A stretch of DNA of 64,000 bases from Miltoncostaea sp963771025. Its GTDB lineage: Bacteria; Actinomycetota; Thermoleophilia; Miltoncostaeales; Miltoncostaeaceae. The notes under the pieces were generated by a model. The model was not told the origin of the DNA and ran no database searches. It saw only the letters and a list, made by a program, of their open reading frames with translations. The DNA is taken from NCBI GenBank assembly GCA_963771025.1, contig CAVYRL010000002.1, forward strand, positions 1 to 64,000. The letters run 5' to 3'. Below are positions 41,306-50,122 of this stretch, piece after piece. A program made the position numbers and the translations under genes. The stretch's first letter is position 1; each line of letters opens with the position of its first letter.

Positions 41306-42238
41306 ATGACGGTCACCCTCCAGCGTCTGCGCTACTTCGTCGCCGTCGCCGAGGAGCTGAGCTTCACGCGCGCGGCGGTGCGCCTGCACGTCTCGCAGCC
41401 ATCGCTCAGCGAGCAGGTCCGACGTCTCGAGGAGGATCTCGGGGTGACCCTCCTGCGCCGCACGACGCGCCACATCGAGCTCACGGAGGCGGGCCGCGCG
41501 TACCTCGAGGACGTGAGGGCGATCCTCGCCGACCTCGACCGCGCCCACGAGCGGGCGGTGCGGGTCCAGACCGCCGTGGCGTCCACGGTCCGCATCGCAT
41601 ACACGGCGAGCGTGGCCTACCAGGCGCTGCCCCTGATCCTCGACGAGCTCGCCTCCGCCAGGCCGGACCTGGAGGCGGTCGTGCTGCAGCGCGCCACCGC
41701 GCAGGCCGTGGAGGACGTCCGCGTCGGCGACGCCGACCTCGCGCTCGTGCGCGAGTTCGGCGGAGCGCCCGGTCTGCTCGCCGAGACGGTCCGCCGCGAG
41801 CCGCTCGCCGCGTTCATGAGCACCGGCCACCCGCTCGCCGGCCGGACGTCCATACGCGTCGACGACCTGCGCGGACGAACCGTGGTGGTGGTTCCGGCCG
41901 AGACGTCGCCGGGCCTGCACCACCTGGTGGGGCGCCTGTGCGCGGCGCGCGGCTTCAGCCCCTCTCAGACGCCGATGTCAGGGGCCCTCGACCGCGAGCC
42001 GCTCCTGGCCCACCTGGCCCGGCGGCCGGACCGGCTGTTCGTCGGGCCCTCGTCGATCGCGAGCGTCGGGTGGGACGGCGTCGTCGGAATACCGATCGAG
42101 GACGACGACGCCACCCTCGGGCTGAGCGCCGTCTGGCGCGACGACGGGCCGTCGCCGGCCGCGCAGACGGCATTGGACGCCGCCCGCCGCGTCTCGGCGG
42201 CGCACGGGTGGCTGGCACCGGAGCATCCGGCGCGCTGA
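41306..42238 (+). CDS. LysR-family transcription regulator
   Basis: This 310-residue regulator has an N-terminal HTH (RLRYFVAVAEELSFTRAAVR, VSQPSLSEQVRRLEEDLG) and a C-terminal ligand-binding domain of the usual two-lobe type. ATG 41306 starts four residues before the conserved helix; an in-frame ATG at 41252 is possible. LysR boxes sit on both sides of the gene. Confidence 0.93.
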   Translation: MTVTLQRLRYFVAVAEELSFTRAAVRLHVSQPSLSEQVRRLEEDLGVTLLRRTTRHIELTEAGRAYLEDVRAILADLDRAHERAVRVQTAVASTVRIAYTASVAYQALPLILDELASARPDLEAVVLQRATAQAVEDVRVGDADLALVREFGGAPGLLAETVRREPLAAFMSTGHPLAGRTSIRVDDLRGRTVVVVPAETSPGLHHLVGRLCAARGFSPSQTPMSGALDREPLLAHLARRPDRLFVGPSSIASVGWDGVVGIPIEDDDATLGLSAVWRDDGPSPAAQTALDAARRVSAAHGWLAPEHPAR

Positions 42239-42252
42239 TCGGCCGGGCCGAT
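42238..42252. promoter_or_regulatory. LysR box 2
   Basis: ATCGG-CCGGG-CCGAT, again a perfect 5-5-5 repeat with T-N11-A, begins at the last base of the LysR gene and lies 19 bases before TTGGACCGG of the methyltransferase promoter. Confidence 0.65.
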
Positions 42253-42271
42253 GGACGACCCCCGACGCGTA

Positions 42272-42302
42272 TTGGACCGGCGTTCCCCCGTGCGTCTAGC
42301 GT
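42272..42302 (+). promoter_or_regulatory. Promoter of the methyltransferase gene
   Basis: TTGGAC (42272-42277) and TAGCGT (42297-42302) are spaced by 19 bases, matching the promoter of the AhpD-like gene. Confidence 0.5.
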
Positions 42303-42347
42303 GAGGTCGTCGGCGCGCCGGGCGCCGCAGATGAGGGAGATGGCGGC

Positions 42348-43169
42348 ATGGGCCTGACCGAGCAGGGCGTGGACTACTCGGAGCTGCACCGCATCGACAG
42401 CCCCGCCAACCGGGCGCTGCGGCGCGACCTGTGGGACCCGGGCGACGACCTCGGCCAGCACTCGTTCCTGACGCCGGCCTACTTCGACCGGATCGTGGAG
42501 CTTCTCGGCATCGGACCCGGCAGCGACGTGCTCGACCTGGGCAGCGGCACCGGCGGGCCCGCCATCCACATGGCCGCCCGCAGCGGGTGCCGCATGACGG
42601 GGCTGGAGGTGAACGCCGTCGGCGTCGAGACCGCGCGGCGGCTGCTCGCCGACAGCGGCCTGGGCGACCGGGTCGGCTTCGTCCAAGGGGACGGGATGCG
42701 CATGCCGTTCCCCGACGCGTCCTTCGACGTCGTCGTGAGCATCAACGTCATGAACGTCTTCGAGGACAAGGTCGGCCTGCTCCGGGAGGTGCGCCGCGTC
42801 CTGCGGCCGGGCGGCACCTGGGCGTTCGTCTCCGGCACCTTCGACTTCGGCGAGGGAGACGACGAGGTGCGCGAGCGGCTCGCCCGCGGCTATGCCATCC
42901 CGCAGTACACGGACACGCTCGCCGGCTACAAGGCCAAGCTCCGCGAAACCGGGTTCGTCGTCGATGAAATCGTGGAGTACATCAGCGACTTCCGCGCGAC
43001 GATGGCCCGCTGGCTCGAGGCCTGGACCAAGCACCGCGACGCGATCGCCGAGGAGCAGGGCGCCGAGGAGACCGACTACCACATCGTCTACTTCACGACG
43101 TACCTGGAGATGATCGACGCCGGCAAGGCCTCGAACCACCTCATCATCTCGACGCGCCCCCCGGACTGA
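42348..43169 (+). CDS. Class I SAM-dependent methyltransferase of the LysR regulon
   Basis: This 273-residue protein has VLDLGSGTGGPAIHMAARSG (SAM loop), GLEVNAVGVETARRL, FVQGDGMRMPFPDASFDVVV and RRVLRPGGTWAFVSG. The C-terminal part resembles methyltransferases acting on small amines (sarcosine/dimethylglycine type), but this is only a loose likeness. The matched promoter suggests that it works with the AhpD-like protein. Confidence 0.82.
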   Translation: MGLTEQGVDYSELHRIDSPANRALRRDLWDPGDDLGQHSFLTPAYFDRIVELLGIGPGSDVLDLGSGTGGPAIHMAARSGCRMTGLEVNAVGVETARRLLADSGLGDRVGFVQGDGMRMPFPDASFDVVVSINVMNVFEDKVGLLREVRRVLRPGGTWAFVSGTFDFGEGDDEVRERLARGYAIPQYTDTLAGYKAKLRETGFVVDEIVEYISDFRATMARWLEAWTKHRDAIAEEQGAEETDYHIVYFTTYLEMIDAGKASNHLIISTRPPD

Positions 43170-43189
43170 CGGCCCGGCGACGAGCGGCG

Positions 43190-43756
43190 CTACGACCTCA
43201 GCCCCGCGGCGGCGTCCACCAATTGCCGGTAGGTGATCTCGCCCGGCGTCTCGCCCGCGATCGTCCCGTCGGCGCGGACGAAGACCGTGGTGGGCAGGCC
43301 CCGCAGGTTGAGGCGGGCGGCGAGCCGCCCGCGTGGGTCCGAGATCGACGGGTGGGTCCAGCCGTGGCGCGACACGAAGGCGCGCGCTCCGTCGTCCGTG
43401 TCGGTCACGGCTATGCCCAGGAACGCGATCTCGGGATGATCCTCCGTGAAGCGCCGGATGTCGGGCGCCTCGGCCGAGCAGCCGGGGCACCAGGACGCCC
43501 ACATGTTGATGATCAGCGGCCGGCCGCGGAAGTCGGCCGTGCTCACGGCCGCACCGGTCACGGGATCGGCCCCCGACAGCTCCGGCACCGGCGGGCCGTC
43601 GCCCAGCGTCGGCGGCGCACCCCCCTGACGCCCCGCCGCCCCGACGAGGCCGACGACGACCATCGCGGCGACCAGCGCCGAGATCGCGATCGCGACGACG
43701 TGGCGGCGGGACATGGTCTTCCACATGGCGATGCTCCCGGGACGGTGGGTCTTCAC
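43190..43756 (-). CDS. TlpA-like membrane-anchored thiol-disulfide oxidoreductase
   Basis: This 188-residue protein has an N-terminal membrane anchor (about 20-40) and a thioredoxin-like domain with WASWCPGC (Cys90, Cys93), TDTDDGARAF and cis-Pro GLPTTVFV. It probably reduces or oxidises thiols outside the membrane, for example in cytochrome c maturation. Convergent with the methyltransferase; divergent from the sigma gene. Confidence 0.85.
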   Translation of the reverse strand: MKTHRPGSIAMWKTMSRRHVVAIAISALVAAMVVVGLVGAAGRQGGAPPTLGDGPPVPELSGADPVTGAAVSTADFRGRPLIINMWASWCPGCSAEAPDIRRFTEDHPEIAFLGIAVTDTDDGARAFVSRHGWTHPSISDPRGRLAARLNLRGLPTTVFVRADGTIAGETPGEITYRQLVDAAAGLRS

Positions 43757-43831
43757 AGGGACTACACCGGGACGGACCCGATCGGATCACCGTGTGATCC
43801 GGACCACGGGGTCGCCGTGTAGAACAGGTGA

Positions 43832-44401
43832 ATGGAGATCCCGCTTCAGCGAGTGGTCGCTCGCCGCAGGCGGCGTCCGGTCGCCGATCTCGGCGACGCC
43901 GAGCTCTTCCGCCTCGTGGCGGAGGGGAGCGAGGCGGCGTTCGAGGCACTCTGGAGGCGCTACGCCGCCGCCGTGCTCTCCCTCTGCCGGGCGATACTCC
44001 GCGATCCCGAGGCGGCTGAGGACGCCGCCCAGGAGACGTTCGCCCGAGCGTGGCGATCGGCGGCGACGGTGGACCCCCGCCGGGGCGAGCCCGTCGCCTG
44101 GTTGATGACGGTCGCGCGCAACAGCGCGATCAACGTCGCGCGGACGATGCGCGTGGAGGCCGGCGTGCCGGCGAACGAGGCCGCCGATCCGGCCGACGAG
44201 CAGGAGATCATCGACCGCCTCTGGCTCCAGGGCGCGGTGACGCGCCTGCCCGAGCGCGAGCGTCGGATGATCGCCCTGGCCTACCTCTCAGACCTCAGCC
44301 ACAGCCAGGTCGCCGCCCGCACCGGTGAGCCGCTGGGCACCGTCAAGTCGCGAATCCGGCGCGCGCTGGAGCGGCTCGCCGAGATGGCCGAGCAGCGATG
44401 A
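43832..44401 (+). CDS. ECF RNA polymerase sigma factor (SigK-like)
   Basis: This 189-residue protein has region 2 (LFRLVAEGSEAAFEALWRRY, DAAQETFARAWRS) and region 4 (LPERERRMIALAYLSDLSHS, VAARTGEPLGTVKSRIRRAL). The anti-sigma gene overlaps its stop by ATGA. This is the SigK/RskA-type pair. Confidence 0.92.
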   Translation: MEIPLQRVVARRRRRPVADLGDAELFRLVAEGSEAAFEALWRRYAAAVLSLCRAILRDPEAAEDAAQETFARAWRSAATVDPRRGEPVAWLMTVARNSAINVARTMRVEAGVPANEAADPADEQEIIDRLWLQGAVTRLPERERRMIALAYLSDLSHSQVAARTGEPLGTVKSRIRRALERLAEMAEQR

Positions 44402-45069
44402 GGCACCAGGACGCGTTCGTCCGGCTTCCGGACCTCGTCGGACTGCGCTCGGCGGCGGCCGACGATCCGGCGCTGGCGGCCCACGTCGCGGAGTGCGCCC
44501 GCTGCCGGGAGCGCCTCCGCGCCCTGCGCACGATCGACTCGGGCCTGCGCGCGCTCGATCCCGAGTCCGAGGTGCCCCCGCGCCTGGAGCGCCGGGTCCT
44601 GGCGATTCCCGGGTCGGCGGGTTCGCTCCATCACGCCGCGCCGGGGGGCCGCCTCCCGCTCGTGCTGGCGGCCGCCGCGTTCCTCGTGCTCGCGGTGGCG
44701 ATCGCGACCGGGATCCTCGTCGCGACCCGGGATTCCCGCGGGCCGGCGGAGTTCCACGCCGATCGCGTCGTCCGGCTCGCCACCCTGGGGGCGGCCGCCA
44801 GCGCAGAGGTCGAGATCGGCCATCCCGATGGGGCCGGCACGGCCATGAGGCTGGTGGCGTCGGGCCTCCCCCACGGAGCGGGCCGGTACTACGGCGTGTG
44901 GCTGACCGGGTCCGGCGGCGCCGTGTCCGGTGGCTCCTTCATGCCCGATGGGGACGGGCGCTGCGTCGTGATGCTCGAGGCTCCGCGCGGCCCGTGGACC
45001 GCCGTGGCGATCACGACCGGCGACCGTCCGCCGTCTCGCGAGACGACCGTGGCCAGTGCCTCGCTCTGA
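44398..45069 (+). CDS. Zinc-finger anti-sigma factor (RskA-like)
   Basis: This 223-residue protein has an N-terminal anti-sigma domain with HVAECARC (HxxxCxxC zinc motif), one transmembrane helix (about 85-104) and an outer RskA-type domain (VWLTGSGGAVSGGSFMPDGD). It would hold the sigma factor at the membrane until an outside signal triggers its degradation. Confidence 0.88.
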   Translation: MRHQDAFVRLPDLVGLRSAAADDPALAAHVAECARCRERLRALRTIDSGLRALDPESEVPPRLERRVLAIPGSAGSLHHAAPGGRLPLVLAAAAFLVLAVAIATGILVATRDSRGPAEFHADRVVRLATLGAAASAEVEIGHPDGAGTAMRLVASGLPHGAGRYYGVWLTGSGGAVSGGSFMPDGDGRCVVMLEAPRGPWTAVAITTGDRPPSRETTVASASL

Positions 45070-45126
45070 CCCGGCCCTTCCCGGCCTCACCCGGTCCCGC
45101 CGCGAGAGCTGCGGCGGCGGCGACCG

Positions 45127-45744
45127 ATGATCGACGCCCTCCTCCGCCGCCCCAGGGACCGGGTGCTCGCGCCGGTCGCGAGGCGCCTGCCCCGCGGCCT
45201 CCACCCCACCGCGATCACCGCGGCCGCGGTCATCCCGGGCCTCGCCGCGGCGCTCGCGGCCGCCACGGGAGCGGCCGCCCTCGCGACGACGCTCTGGCTC
45301 GTCAACCGTGTGCTCGACGGCCTCGACGGCGCCGTCGCCCGCCGCAGCGGCCGGATGTCGGATGTCGGCGCCTACGCCGACATCCTGCTCGACGTGATCG
45401 TCTACGCCGCCATCCCGCTGGGGATCGCGGCCAACCAGGACAGTCGCGCCGGCTGGGTCGCCGCCGCGGTCCTGCTCGCGGCGTTCTACGTCAACGCGAT
45501 CTCGTGGGCGTACCTGTCGGCCCTCCTCGAGCGGCGCGCCGTCGGCGCGCGGGCCCGGGGCGAGATGACCGCCGTCACCATGCCGGGCGGGGTGGTCGAG
45601 GGCGCCGAGACCGTCGTCATCTTCACCCTCGCCCTCGCCGTCCCCGATTGGTCGGTCGCGCTGATGTGGGCGATGTCGGCCGCCGTCGCGGTCGGCGTGG
45701 CGCAGCGGGTCGTCCGGTGCGTGCGCGCGCTGGAGGCGGCGTGA
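45127..45744 (+). CDS. CDP-alcohol phosphatidyltransferase family protein
   Basis: This 205-residue membrane enzyme has the full family motif DGxxAR-x8-G-x3-D-x3-D (residues DGAVARRSGRMSDVGAYADI then LLD). It joins a CDP-activated lipid or alcohol to an alcohol acceptor; the acceptor is not clear. It starts 57 bases after the anti-sigma gene and is GTGA-coupled to the VTT gene. Confidence 0.88.
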   Translation: MIDALLRRPRDRVLAPVARRLPRGLHPTAITAAAVIPGLAAALAAATGAAALATTLWLVNRVLDGLDGAVARRSGRMSDVGAYADILLDVIVYAAIPLGIAANQDSRAGWVAAAVLLAAFYVNAISWAYLSALLERRAVGARARGEMTAVTMPGGVVEGAETVVIFTLALAVPDWSVALMWAMSAAVAVGVAQRVVRCVRALEAA

Positions 45745-46433
45745 GCCGCGCACCCCTCGGGGCGGTCGCGCAGCGGGTGATCGCGGTCGGCCTCTGGGCC
45801 GCGCTCGTCATCGCCGCCGGCACCTGGGCCGTGACGCAGGACGCCGGGCCGGGGGAGGGCGCCGCCCGGCTGGTCGAGACGATCCAGGGCAGCCCGTGGG
45901 GCGCGGTCGTCTTCGTGGCGGTGTACCTGGTGCGGCCGCTCTTCTTCTTCTCCGCGGCGGCGCTGACGGTCGCGGGCGGCTTCCTGTTCGGCGCGCCCCT
46001 CGGGATCGCCCTCGTCGTCGTCGCCGCCAACGCGTCGGCCCTGATCGCCTACGGGATCGCCCGCTGGCTGGGATCGGGGTTCGTCCCGCGCTCCGACGAC
46101 GGCGGCCTCGCGCGCTGGACCGGCCGCATGCGCGCGCGGAGCTTCGAGACCGTGCTCGTGATGCGCCTGCTCTACCTGCCCTACGACCTCGTGAGCTACC
46201 TCGCCGGCGCCGTCCGGATCCACCTGGGGGCCTTCTTCGCCGCCACCGCGATCGGCAGCGCCCCCGCCACCGTGGCCTTCGTCCTCGTCGGTGCGTCGCT
46301 CGAGAGCTTCGACGGCGGAGTGCCGCGCATCGACGGCCCCATCCTGATCGCGTCGGGGGTGCTCCTCGTGCTGGGCATCGCGATCTCCCAGGTCCTGCGC
46401 CGGCGAGAGGGGGCGCGGGATGGCGCCGCCTGA
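45741..46433 (+). CDS. VTT-domain (TVP38/TMEM64, DedA-like) membrane protein
   Basis: This 230-residue protein has the VTT pattern: YLVRPLFFFSAAALTVAGGF, LFGAPLGIALVVVAANASAL, and FETVLVMRLLYLPYDLVSYL, then GAVRIHLGAFFAATAIGS. DedA-like proteins help flip phospholipids or undecaprenyl phosphate. Location next to a lipid-head-group transferase fits. GTG start at 45741. Confidence 0.85.
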   Translation: MSRAPLGAVAQRVIAVGLWAALVIAAGTWAVTQDAGPGEGAARLVETIQGSPWGAVVFVAVYLVRPLFFFSAAALTVAGGFLFGAPLGIALVVVAANASALIAYGIARWLGSGFVPRSDDGGLARWTGRMRARSFETVLVMRLLYLPYDLVSYLAGAVRIHLGAFFAATAIGSAPATVAFVLVGASLESFDGGVPRIDGPILIASGVLLVLGIAISQVLRRREGARDGAA

Positions 46434-47850
46434 GGGGGCGTTCGACGCGATCGTGATCGGCGCGGGGTCGGCCGGGCTGACGGTGGCCGTCGGGCTGGCC
46501 GAACTCGGACGCCGGGTTGCGCTCGTCGAGGCGGGCCGCATCGGCGGCGACTGCACCAACCTGGGCTGCGTGCCGTCGAAGCGGCTGATCCGTCTCGCGC
46601 GCGATCCCGCCCACCGGTCCGACCCGGGCCGCCTGCTCGCGGCCGTGCGTGCCACGCGCGACGCCCTGGCCGCGCGGGAGGACGGCGAGATCTCGGCCGC
46701 GGAGGGGATCGAGCTGATCCGCGGCCGCGCCCGACTGGGCGCCGGGCGCCGGGTCACGGTGTCCGCGCCCGAGGGGACACGGCGGATCACCGCCCGCCAC
46801 GTCGTGATCGCCACGGGCTCCCGTCCCCGGGCGCTCGCGATCCCGGGGCTTCCGCCCGAGCGCGCGCTCACCAACGAGAGCCTCTTCGAGCAGGCGCGCG
46901 CGCCGGAGCACCTGGCGATCGTGGGGGCCGGGCCCATCGGCGTCGAGATGGCGTGCGCGTTCGCCCGCATGGGCACGGCGGTGAGCCTGATCGACGTGGC
47001 GCCGCGGGTGCTCCCGCAGGCCTCCAGCGACGCGTCTGCGACCCTGGCGCGGGCGCTGGCCGAGCAGGGCGTCGGCGTGCGCCTCGGGCATCGCGTCACC
47101 GGCTACGACCCGCAGCGGCTCCTGCTCGACATCGCAGGGCCGAGCGGCGTCGAGCAGCTTCCGGGGGTGGACGGCGTCCTCGTCGCCATCGGCCGGGTCC
47201 CCAACGTCGAGGGCGTCGAGGGCGTCGTGGCCGCCGGCCCGCGGGGCGTCGCGGTCGACCGCTGGGGCCGCACGTCGGCTCCGGGCGTGTGGGCGGTCGG
47301 CGACGTCACCCCCGCGGCCCACCAGACGCACGGCGCAAACGCCCTGGGCCGCCGGATCGTCCAGCGGATCGCCCTGCCCTGGGTGCCCCCGCTCGGCGGG
47401 CCTCCCGTGATCCCGACGGCCGTCTTCTCCGATCCCGAGGTCGCGTGGGTCGGCCCGACCGCCCCCGAGCGCGCCGCGCGCTGGCACCCCGGTAGCCTCA
47501 TGGACATCCGCATCGAGTTCTCGGACACCGACCGCGGGCTGATCGACGACGTGCGCCATGGCTTCGTCGCGGTGACCGCCGTGCGCATGACGGGCCGGGT
47601 CGTCGCCGCCACCATCGTCGGTCCCCACGCCTCCGAGCTCCTGCCGCTGCTGACCTTCGCGATCTCGCGGCGGGTGTCCCTCCTTCGGCTGCAGCGGATG
47701 GTCCACGCCTATCCGACCTTCGCCGGCGCCCTCGGCGCCGTCGCCGACGAGTTCGCCCGCCGCACCCTCCCGAGGCTCCCGTCCGAGTTCGCGTCCTACG
47801 CTCGCTACCGGTGGGCGCCGCCGTCCCGGCGCGGACGGGGCAGCCCATGA
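46420..47850 (+). CDS. Flavoprotein disulfide reductase
   Basis: This 476-residue protein has FAD motif AIVIGAGSAGLTVAVGLA, the redox pair CTNLGC (Cys45, Cys50), NAD motif LAIVGAGPIGVEMACAFA, VWAVGDV and HAYPTFAGALG at the end. The usual His-x4-Glu of lipoamide dehydrogenases is missing, as in mercuric-type or unassigned relatives. It overlaps the VTT gene by 14 bases and the thioredoxin-fold gene by ATGA. Confidence 0.88.
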   Translation: MAPPEGAFDAIVIGAGSAGLTVAVGLAELGRRVALVEAGRIGGDCTNLGCVPSKRLIRLARDPAHRSDPGRLLAAVRATRDALAAREDGEISAAEGIELIRGRARLGAGRRVTVSAPEGTRRITARHVVIATGSRPRALAIPGLPPERALTNESLFEQARAPEHLAIVGAGPIGVEMACAFARMGTAVSLIDVAPRVLPQASSDASATLARALAEQGVGVRLGHRVTGYDPQRLLLDIAGPSGVEQLPGVDGVLVAIGRVPNVEGVEGVVAAGPRGVAVDRWGRTSAPGVWAVGDVTPAAHQTHGANALGRRIVQRIALPWVPPLGGPPVIPTAVFSDPEVAWVGPTAPERAARWHPGSLMDIRIEFSDTDRGLIDDVRHGFVAVTAVRMTGRVVAATIVGPHASELLPLLTFAISRRVSLLRLQRMVHAYPTFAGALGAVADEFARRTLPRLPSEFASYARYRWAPPSRRGRGSP

Positions 47851-48335
47851 CCGAGCACGAGCCGCCACTCGTGCCGGTGCCCGTGCCCGAGGCCCTGGCG
47901 GTCGTGGCCGGCGCGCCGCGGGGTCTGCTGGCGCTCGGTATGCCGGGCTGCGCCGCCTGCCTGCTGCTTCCGGCCTCGCTTGCGGAGATCCGCCGGGCGA
48001 GGCCGGATCTCGTGATCGCGATCGGGGAGTTCGCGACCATCGAGGACTGGGCGTGGCGCGAGCGGCTGCTCTGGCCCCGGGGCATCCGCGTCAGCCGCTC
48101 GTCGGTGCCCGCGCTCGCCCTGCTGGCCGACGGGAAGGTCATCGCCAGCCGCGCCGGCGGCGGGCCTGCGGCGGTGATCGACCGCTGGCTCGAGGGCGCG
48201 CTCGGCCCCGCGCCACATCCCCTCGGCGACGGCCCGACGCCGAGCGAGCTCGCGGCCCTCGACGACCTGGCCGGCCTCATCGCCCGTCACCGCGCCGTGA
48301 AGCGGCAGCGCTCCTCGTCCCTGGGAGACGGCTGA
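47847..48335 (+). CDS. Thioredoxin-fold protein
   Basis: This 162-residue protein has LLALGMPGCAACLLLPASL, a CAAC redox pair (Cys35, Cys38) at the right place of a thioredoxin fold, and a cis-Pro-like SVPALALLADG. The most direct partner is the flavoprotein encoded just before it; the pair resembles a private thioredoxin-reductase system. Confidence 0.75.
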   Translation: MTEHEPPLVPVPVPEALAVVAGAPRGLLALGMPGCAACLLLPASLAEIRRARPDLVIAIGEFATIEDWAWRERLLWPRGIRVSRSSVPALALLADGKVIASRAGGGPAAVIDRWLEGALGPAPHPLGDGPTPSELAALDDLAGLIARHRAVKRQRSSSLGDG

Positions 48336-48354
48336 GGCGACCGGTGGCGGGCGC

Positions 48355-48705
48355 TCACCGCGCCGGCGACCGGGGCTCCTTCGGCGGAAGGGTCGCGACG
48401 AAGCGCCTGGCCACATCGACCCAGTCATCCAGATCGGCCCCCGCGCGCGTGCCCTCGGGCGCGACGAAGACCATGCTGCTCGCCGCCCGCCCCGTGAAGT
48501 CCATCGGCCGCACGTGGGGCCGCCGGAGCGCGTCGCCCACGGCCTCCGGGCCCAGCCGCACCATCAGGTCGTCCCCGACGATGCCGCACGTCATGTGCCC
48601 CGAGACCATGAAGGCGATGCCGCCGAACATCTTGCGCTCGTAGAGGTCGTCCGCGTCGGCGAGGGCGAGGCGGACACGCTCGGCGAGCACTTCGTCGAAT
48701 GCCAT
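48355..48705 (-). CDS. TfoX N-terminal-domain protein
   Basis: This 116-residue protein has ERKMFGGIAFMVSGHMTCGI, the TfoX-N hallmark, then LMVRLGPEAVGDALRRP and VRPMDFTGR. Such single-domain proteins are common in Actinobacteria; their role is not known, and no competence link is implied. Convergent with the thioredoxin-fold gene. Confidence 0.85.
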   Translation of the reverse strand: MAFDEVLAERVRLALADADDLYERKMFGGIAFMVSGHMTCGIVGDDLMVRLGPEAVGDALRRPHVRPMDFTGRAASSMVFVAPEGTRAGADLDDWVDVARRFVATLPPKEPRSPAR

Positions 48706-48841
48706 GGATCCCCTCGATCGCAGGAGCCGCTCCATCAACATAGGACGGCGACCGCGCGGGCGGCAACCGTGTCACGAGCCGCCTGTCGATGCGATGCTCA
48801 TGGCGGCCGCACGATCGGCCGCATCTCGCGACAGGAGGGAC

Positions 48842-49522
48842 ATGCGCAGCTCGACGCCGGTGTCCGTGGTCGTCTTCGACGTCAACGAGACCCTCTCGGA
48901 CATGTCGCCTCTGGCGGGAAGGTTCGCCGAGGTCGGGGCCCCGGAGCACACCGCCGCGCTGTGGTTCGCCGCCCTGCTGCGGGACGGGTTCGCCCTGAGC
49001 GCCGCGGGCGCGCCGGGGCGCTTCGCGGACCTCGCCGACGGCGGGCTGCGGGCGGTGCTGGCGGACGTGCCGCTCAACCGCCCGACGGACGCGGCCGTCG
49101 CGCACATCATGGAGGGCTTCATGCACCTGGAGGTCCACCCCGACGTGCCCGATGGGGTGCGCGCGCTGTCGGCGGCCGGGCTGCGCCTGGCCACGCTGTC
49201 GAACGGCTCCGCCGCGGTGGCGGAGCGCCTGCTCACGACGGCGGGCATCCGCGACCGCTTCGAGCGGTGCCTGTCGGTCGAGGACGCGGGAGCGTGGAAG
49301 CCCTGCCGCGCAGCCTACGCCCACGCCGCCGAGGTCTGCGGGGTGGCCCCGGAGGCCATGCTCCTGGTCGCCGTGCACCCGTGGGACATCGACGGCGCCG
49401 CCCGCGCCGGGCTGGCCACGGCGTGGATCGACCGCGGGGGGGCGCCGTACCCCGGGCACTTCACCGCGCCCGACCACACCGCCGCCGGCATCGGCGCGCT
49501 CGCGCACGCGATCGTCGCCTGA
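48842..49522 (+). CDS. Haloacid dehalogenase type II-like hydrolase
   Basis: This 226-residue HAD protein has FDVNETL (Asp13 nucleophile), TLSNGSAAVAERLL (motif II) and AWKPCRAAYAHA (motif III Lys). The usual second acid region reads VAVHPWDIDGAARAGL, the L-2-haloacid dehalogenase form. A 31-base terminator follows the stop. Confidence 0.85.
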   Translation: MRSSTPVSVVVFDVNETLSDMSPLAGRFAEVGAPEHTAALWFAALLRDGFALSAAGAPGRFADLADGGLRAVLADVPLNRPTDAAVAHIMEGFMHLEVHPDVPDGVRALSAAGLRLATLSNGSAAVAERLLTTAGIRDRFERCLSVEDAGAWKPCRAAYAHAAEVCGVAPEAMLLVAVHPWDIDGAARAGLATAWIDRGGAPYPGHFTAPDHTAAGIGALAHAIVA

Positions 49523-49526
49523 CGGG

Positions 49527-49557
49527 CCGAGGCCCCCGCGGCGCGCGGGGGCCTCGG
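49527..49557. terminator. Terminator after the dehalogenase gene
   Basis: A perfect 14-bp stem (CCGAGGCCCCCGCG / CGCGGGGGCCTCGG) with a three-base loop lies between convergent genes. Confidence 0.75.
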
Positions 49558-49582
49558 CGGCGTCTCCACTCCGCTCCCGCGC

Positions 49583-49987
49583 CTACGCCCAGAAGGCGTC
49601 CCAGGCGTAGAGGTCGTGGAAGTGCTCGCGCCCCGAGACGATCCGGCCATCCTCGACCTCGAACACGATGCAGCAATCGACGTCGAGGATGCGGCCGTTT
49701 CGCTCGCCCGTATTGCGGTGGATCGCGATCACCCGGCCGTCGTCGGTCTCGGAGACCGTCTGGAGCTCGGCCCGGAAGGTGCCCCCCGTCTCGCCCCCGT
49801 AACGGCCGTACTGGGCGAACGTCTCGTCGCGGTTCCGCGTGACGCCGGCGATCGCGCTGCGACCCGGAGTGTCCCAGGTCATCCCCTCGCCCATCAGCTC
49901 CGAGAGCGCCGCCAGATCAGCCGTGTTGAAGGCCTCGTAGCCGCGGCGGACGATCTCCACGGTGTCCTGCGCCGTCGTCATGGTCAT
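49583..49987 (-). CDS. SnoaL-like nuclear-transport-factor-2-fold protein
   Basis: This 134-residue protein has DTVEIVRRGYEAFNTADLAA, then LMGEGMTWDTPGRSAIAG and IVSGREHFHDLYAWDAF, the SnoaL-like pattern. AGGAGG lies nine bases ahead of ATG 49987, which decides the start; the frame is open much further but without similarity. Function unknown. Confidence 0.8.
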   Translation of the reverse strand: MTMTTAQDTVEIVRRGYEAFNTADLAALSELMGEGMTWDTPGRSAIAGVTRNRDETFAQYGRYGGETGGTFRAELQTVSETDDGRVIAIHRNTGERNGRILDVDCCIVFEVEDGRIVSGREHFHDLYAWDAFWA

Positions 49988-50122
49988 CGATGGCCTCCTG
50001 CTCGTGTGTGGTCGCCGGCAGCCTCCCCCGGGCGGACACGCGGGACAATCAGGAGAAATCCCCATCTTCCGCCGACCGGCCCGGACGGCGGCGACTCCGG
50101 CGCGGGATAGGCTCGGAGCTCC

